This document shows, piece by piece, positions 54,757-55,015 of a stretch of DNA of 55,015 nucleotides. The position numbers were made by a program, and so were the translations under genes. The notes beneath the pieces are model-generated. The model saw only the letters and a program-made list of their open reading frames with translations. It had not been told where the DNA came from and searched no databases. The stretch is from NCBI GenBank assembly GCA_030537615.1, contig JAUNVP010000017.1:1-55015 (forward strand). The letters run 5' to 3'. This DNA is from Actinomycetaceae bacterium. GTDB taxonomy: Bacteria > Actinomycetota > Actinomycetes > Actinomycetales > Actinomycetaceae. The first letter of the stretch is position 1. Each line of letters starts with the position of its first letter.

Positions 54757-55015
54757 CGTATGGGGTGCTTTTGTAGGGGGGCGGGGGTTTTGCATGTGGG
54801 ATGCGTGCGGGGGCGCAGGGTGCGTGCGTGCGGGGTGCGTGTGACGTGCGTGTGGGATGGGTACGGGGCTACTAGGAGTAATGCGTGTCGCGGTGTCGTA
54901 AGTGGTTCCACGTGCAACGTACTTGTAGGCTCTGTGTAGCGTTCGTGGGCTCTGTCCTGTCTGTGGTGGTCCCCGTTTTTTGGATTGGGTTATTTGGTAG
55001 TCCTGGGTTTTGGGG
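54757..55015. other. G/T-rich non-coding right edge
   Basis: No gene is supported. From about 54760 to 54890 the plus strand is strikingly G/T-rich, with runs of three to six G and repeated GTGCGTGCG-like units. From 54920, GGCTCTGT occurs twice (54928-54935 and 54949-54956), followed by another G/T-rich stretch to the end. Possible readings are a degenerate repeat, a G-quadruplex-forming spacer, or the edge of an element that continues off the window. Confidence 0.5.

Noticed and set aside
54925-55015. Calling an insertion sequence end at the right edge
   Set aside because: GGCTCTGT repeats are suggestive, but there is no transposase and no target duplication inside the window.
1-55015. CRISPR array, rRNA or replication origin
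   Set aside because: No regularly spaced repeats, rRNA core sequences, or clusters of DnaA boxes were seen.

Overview
The window looks like a chromosomal segment from a Gram-positive actinobacterium, most like the family Actinomycetaceae. The genus cannot be fixed from the sequence. Pointers are moderate GC, frequent GTG and TTG starts with GGAGG-type ribosome sites, a 32-residue bS22-type ribosomal protein, the disA-radA pair, the tilS-hpt-ftsH-folE-folP-folB/K-DUF3180 order, and a DtxR/IdeR-like iron box. About 45 protein genes were found. No rRNA, tRNA, CRISPR array, prophage or complete insertion sequence was seen.

Layout. 0.2-3.4 kb: membrane protein, nitrobindin-like protein, YgfZ and D-aminoacyl-tRNA deacylase. 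3.5-6.0 kb: clpC. 6.0-11.9 kb: a ROK regulator and a sugar ABC importer whose operon ends with a sulfatase lacking a signal peptide; the promoter has a 9-bp dyad over its -10 box. 12.0-14.8 kb: pyruvate phosphate dikinase. 15-19.3 kb: a fused FAD/Fe-S dehydrogenase and an uncharacterised protein. 19.4-23.2 kb (minus strand): metY, metX and an alpha/beta hydrolase behind a leader with two small overlapping reading frames. 23.4-24.9 kb: an NlpC/P60 cell-wall hydrolase gene broken by an in-frame TAA. 24.9-35.1 kb: ppa, then dacB, tilS, hpt, ftsH, folE, folP, a folB-folK fusion, DUF3180 and a membrane-anchored protein. 35.2-37.7 kb (minus): disA and radA. 37.8-42.5 kb: an ECF importer plus a siderophore-reductase/methyltransferase-like fusion protein behind the iron box. 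42.5-44.7 kb (minus): a TrkA/TrkH potassium uptake pair. 45.0-46.1 kb: a small MerR/excisionase-type protein, bS22 and a histidine phosphatase.

The last 9 kb (46.2-54.7 kb) is the best candidate for an undescribed system. It holds a DeoR regulator, an RpiB-fold isomerase without the ring-opening His, a polytopic membrane protein of no family I recognise, a NagD/AraL-type HAD phosphatase, an FGGY kinase, a glycerol-1-phosphate-dehydrogenase-type enzyme (AraM family) and an AraB-type kinase. AraL, AraM and AraB homologues also occur in the Bacillus subtilis arabinose operon, but araA and araD are missing here. The altered isomerase suggests an open-chain substrate such as a tetrulose phosphate. 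My working model is uptake and phosphorylation of a short polyol or ketose, oxidation or isomerisation of its phosphate and entry into the pentose phosphate pathway. Several hairpins lie between these genes and may set their relative expression.
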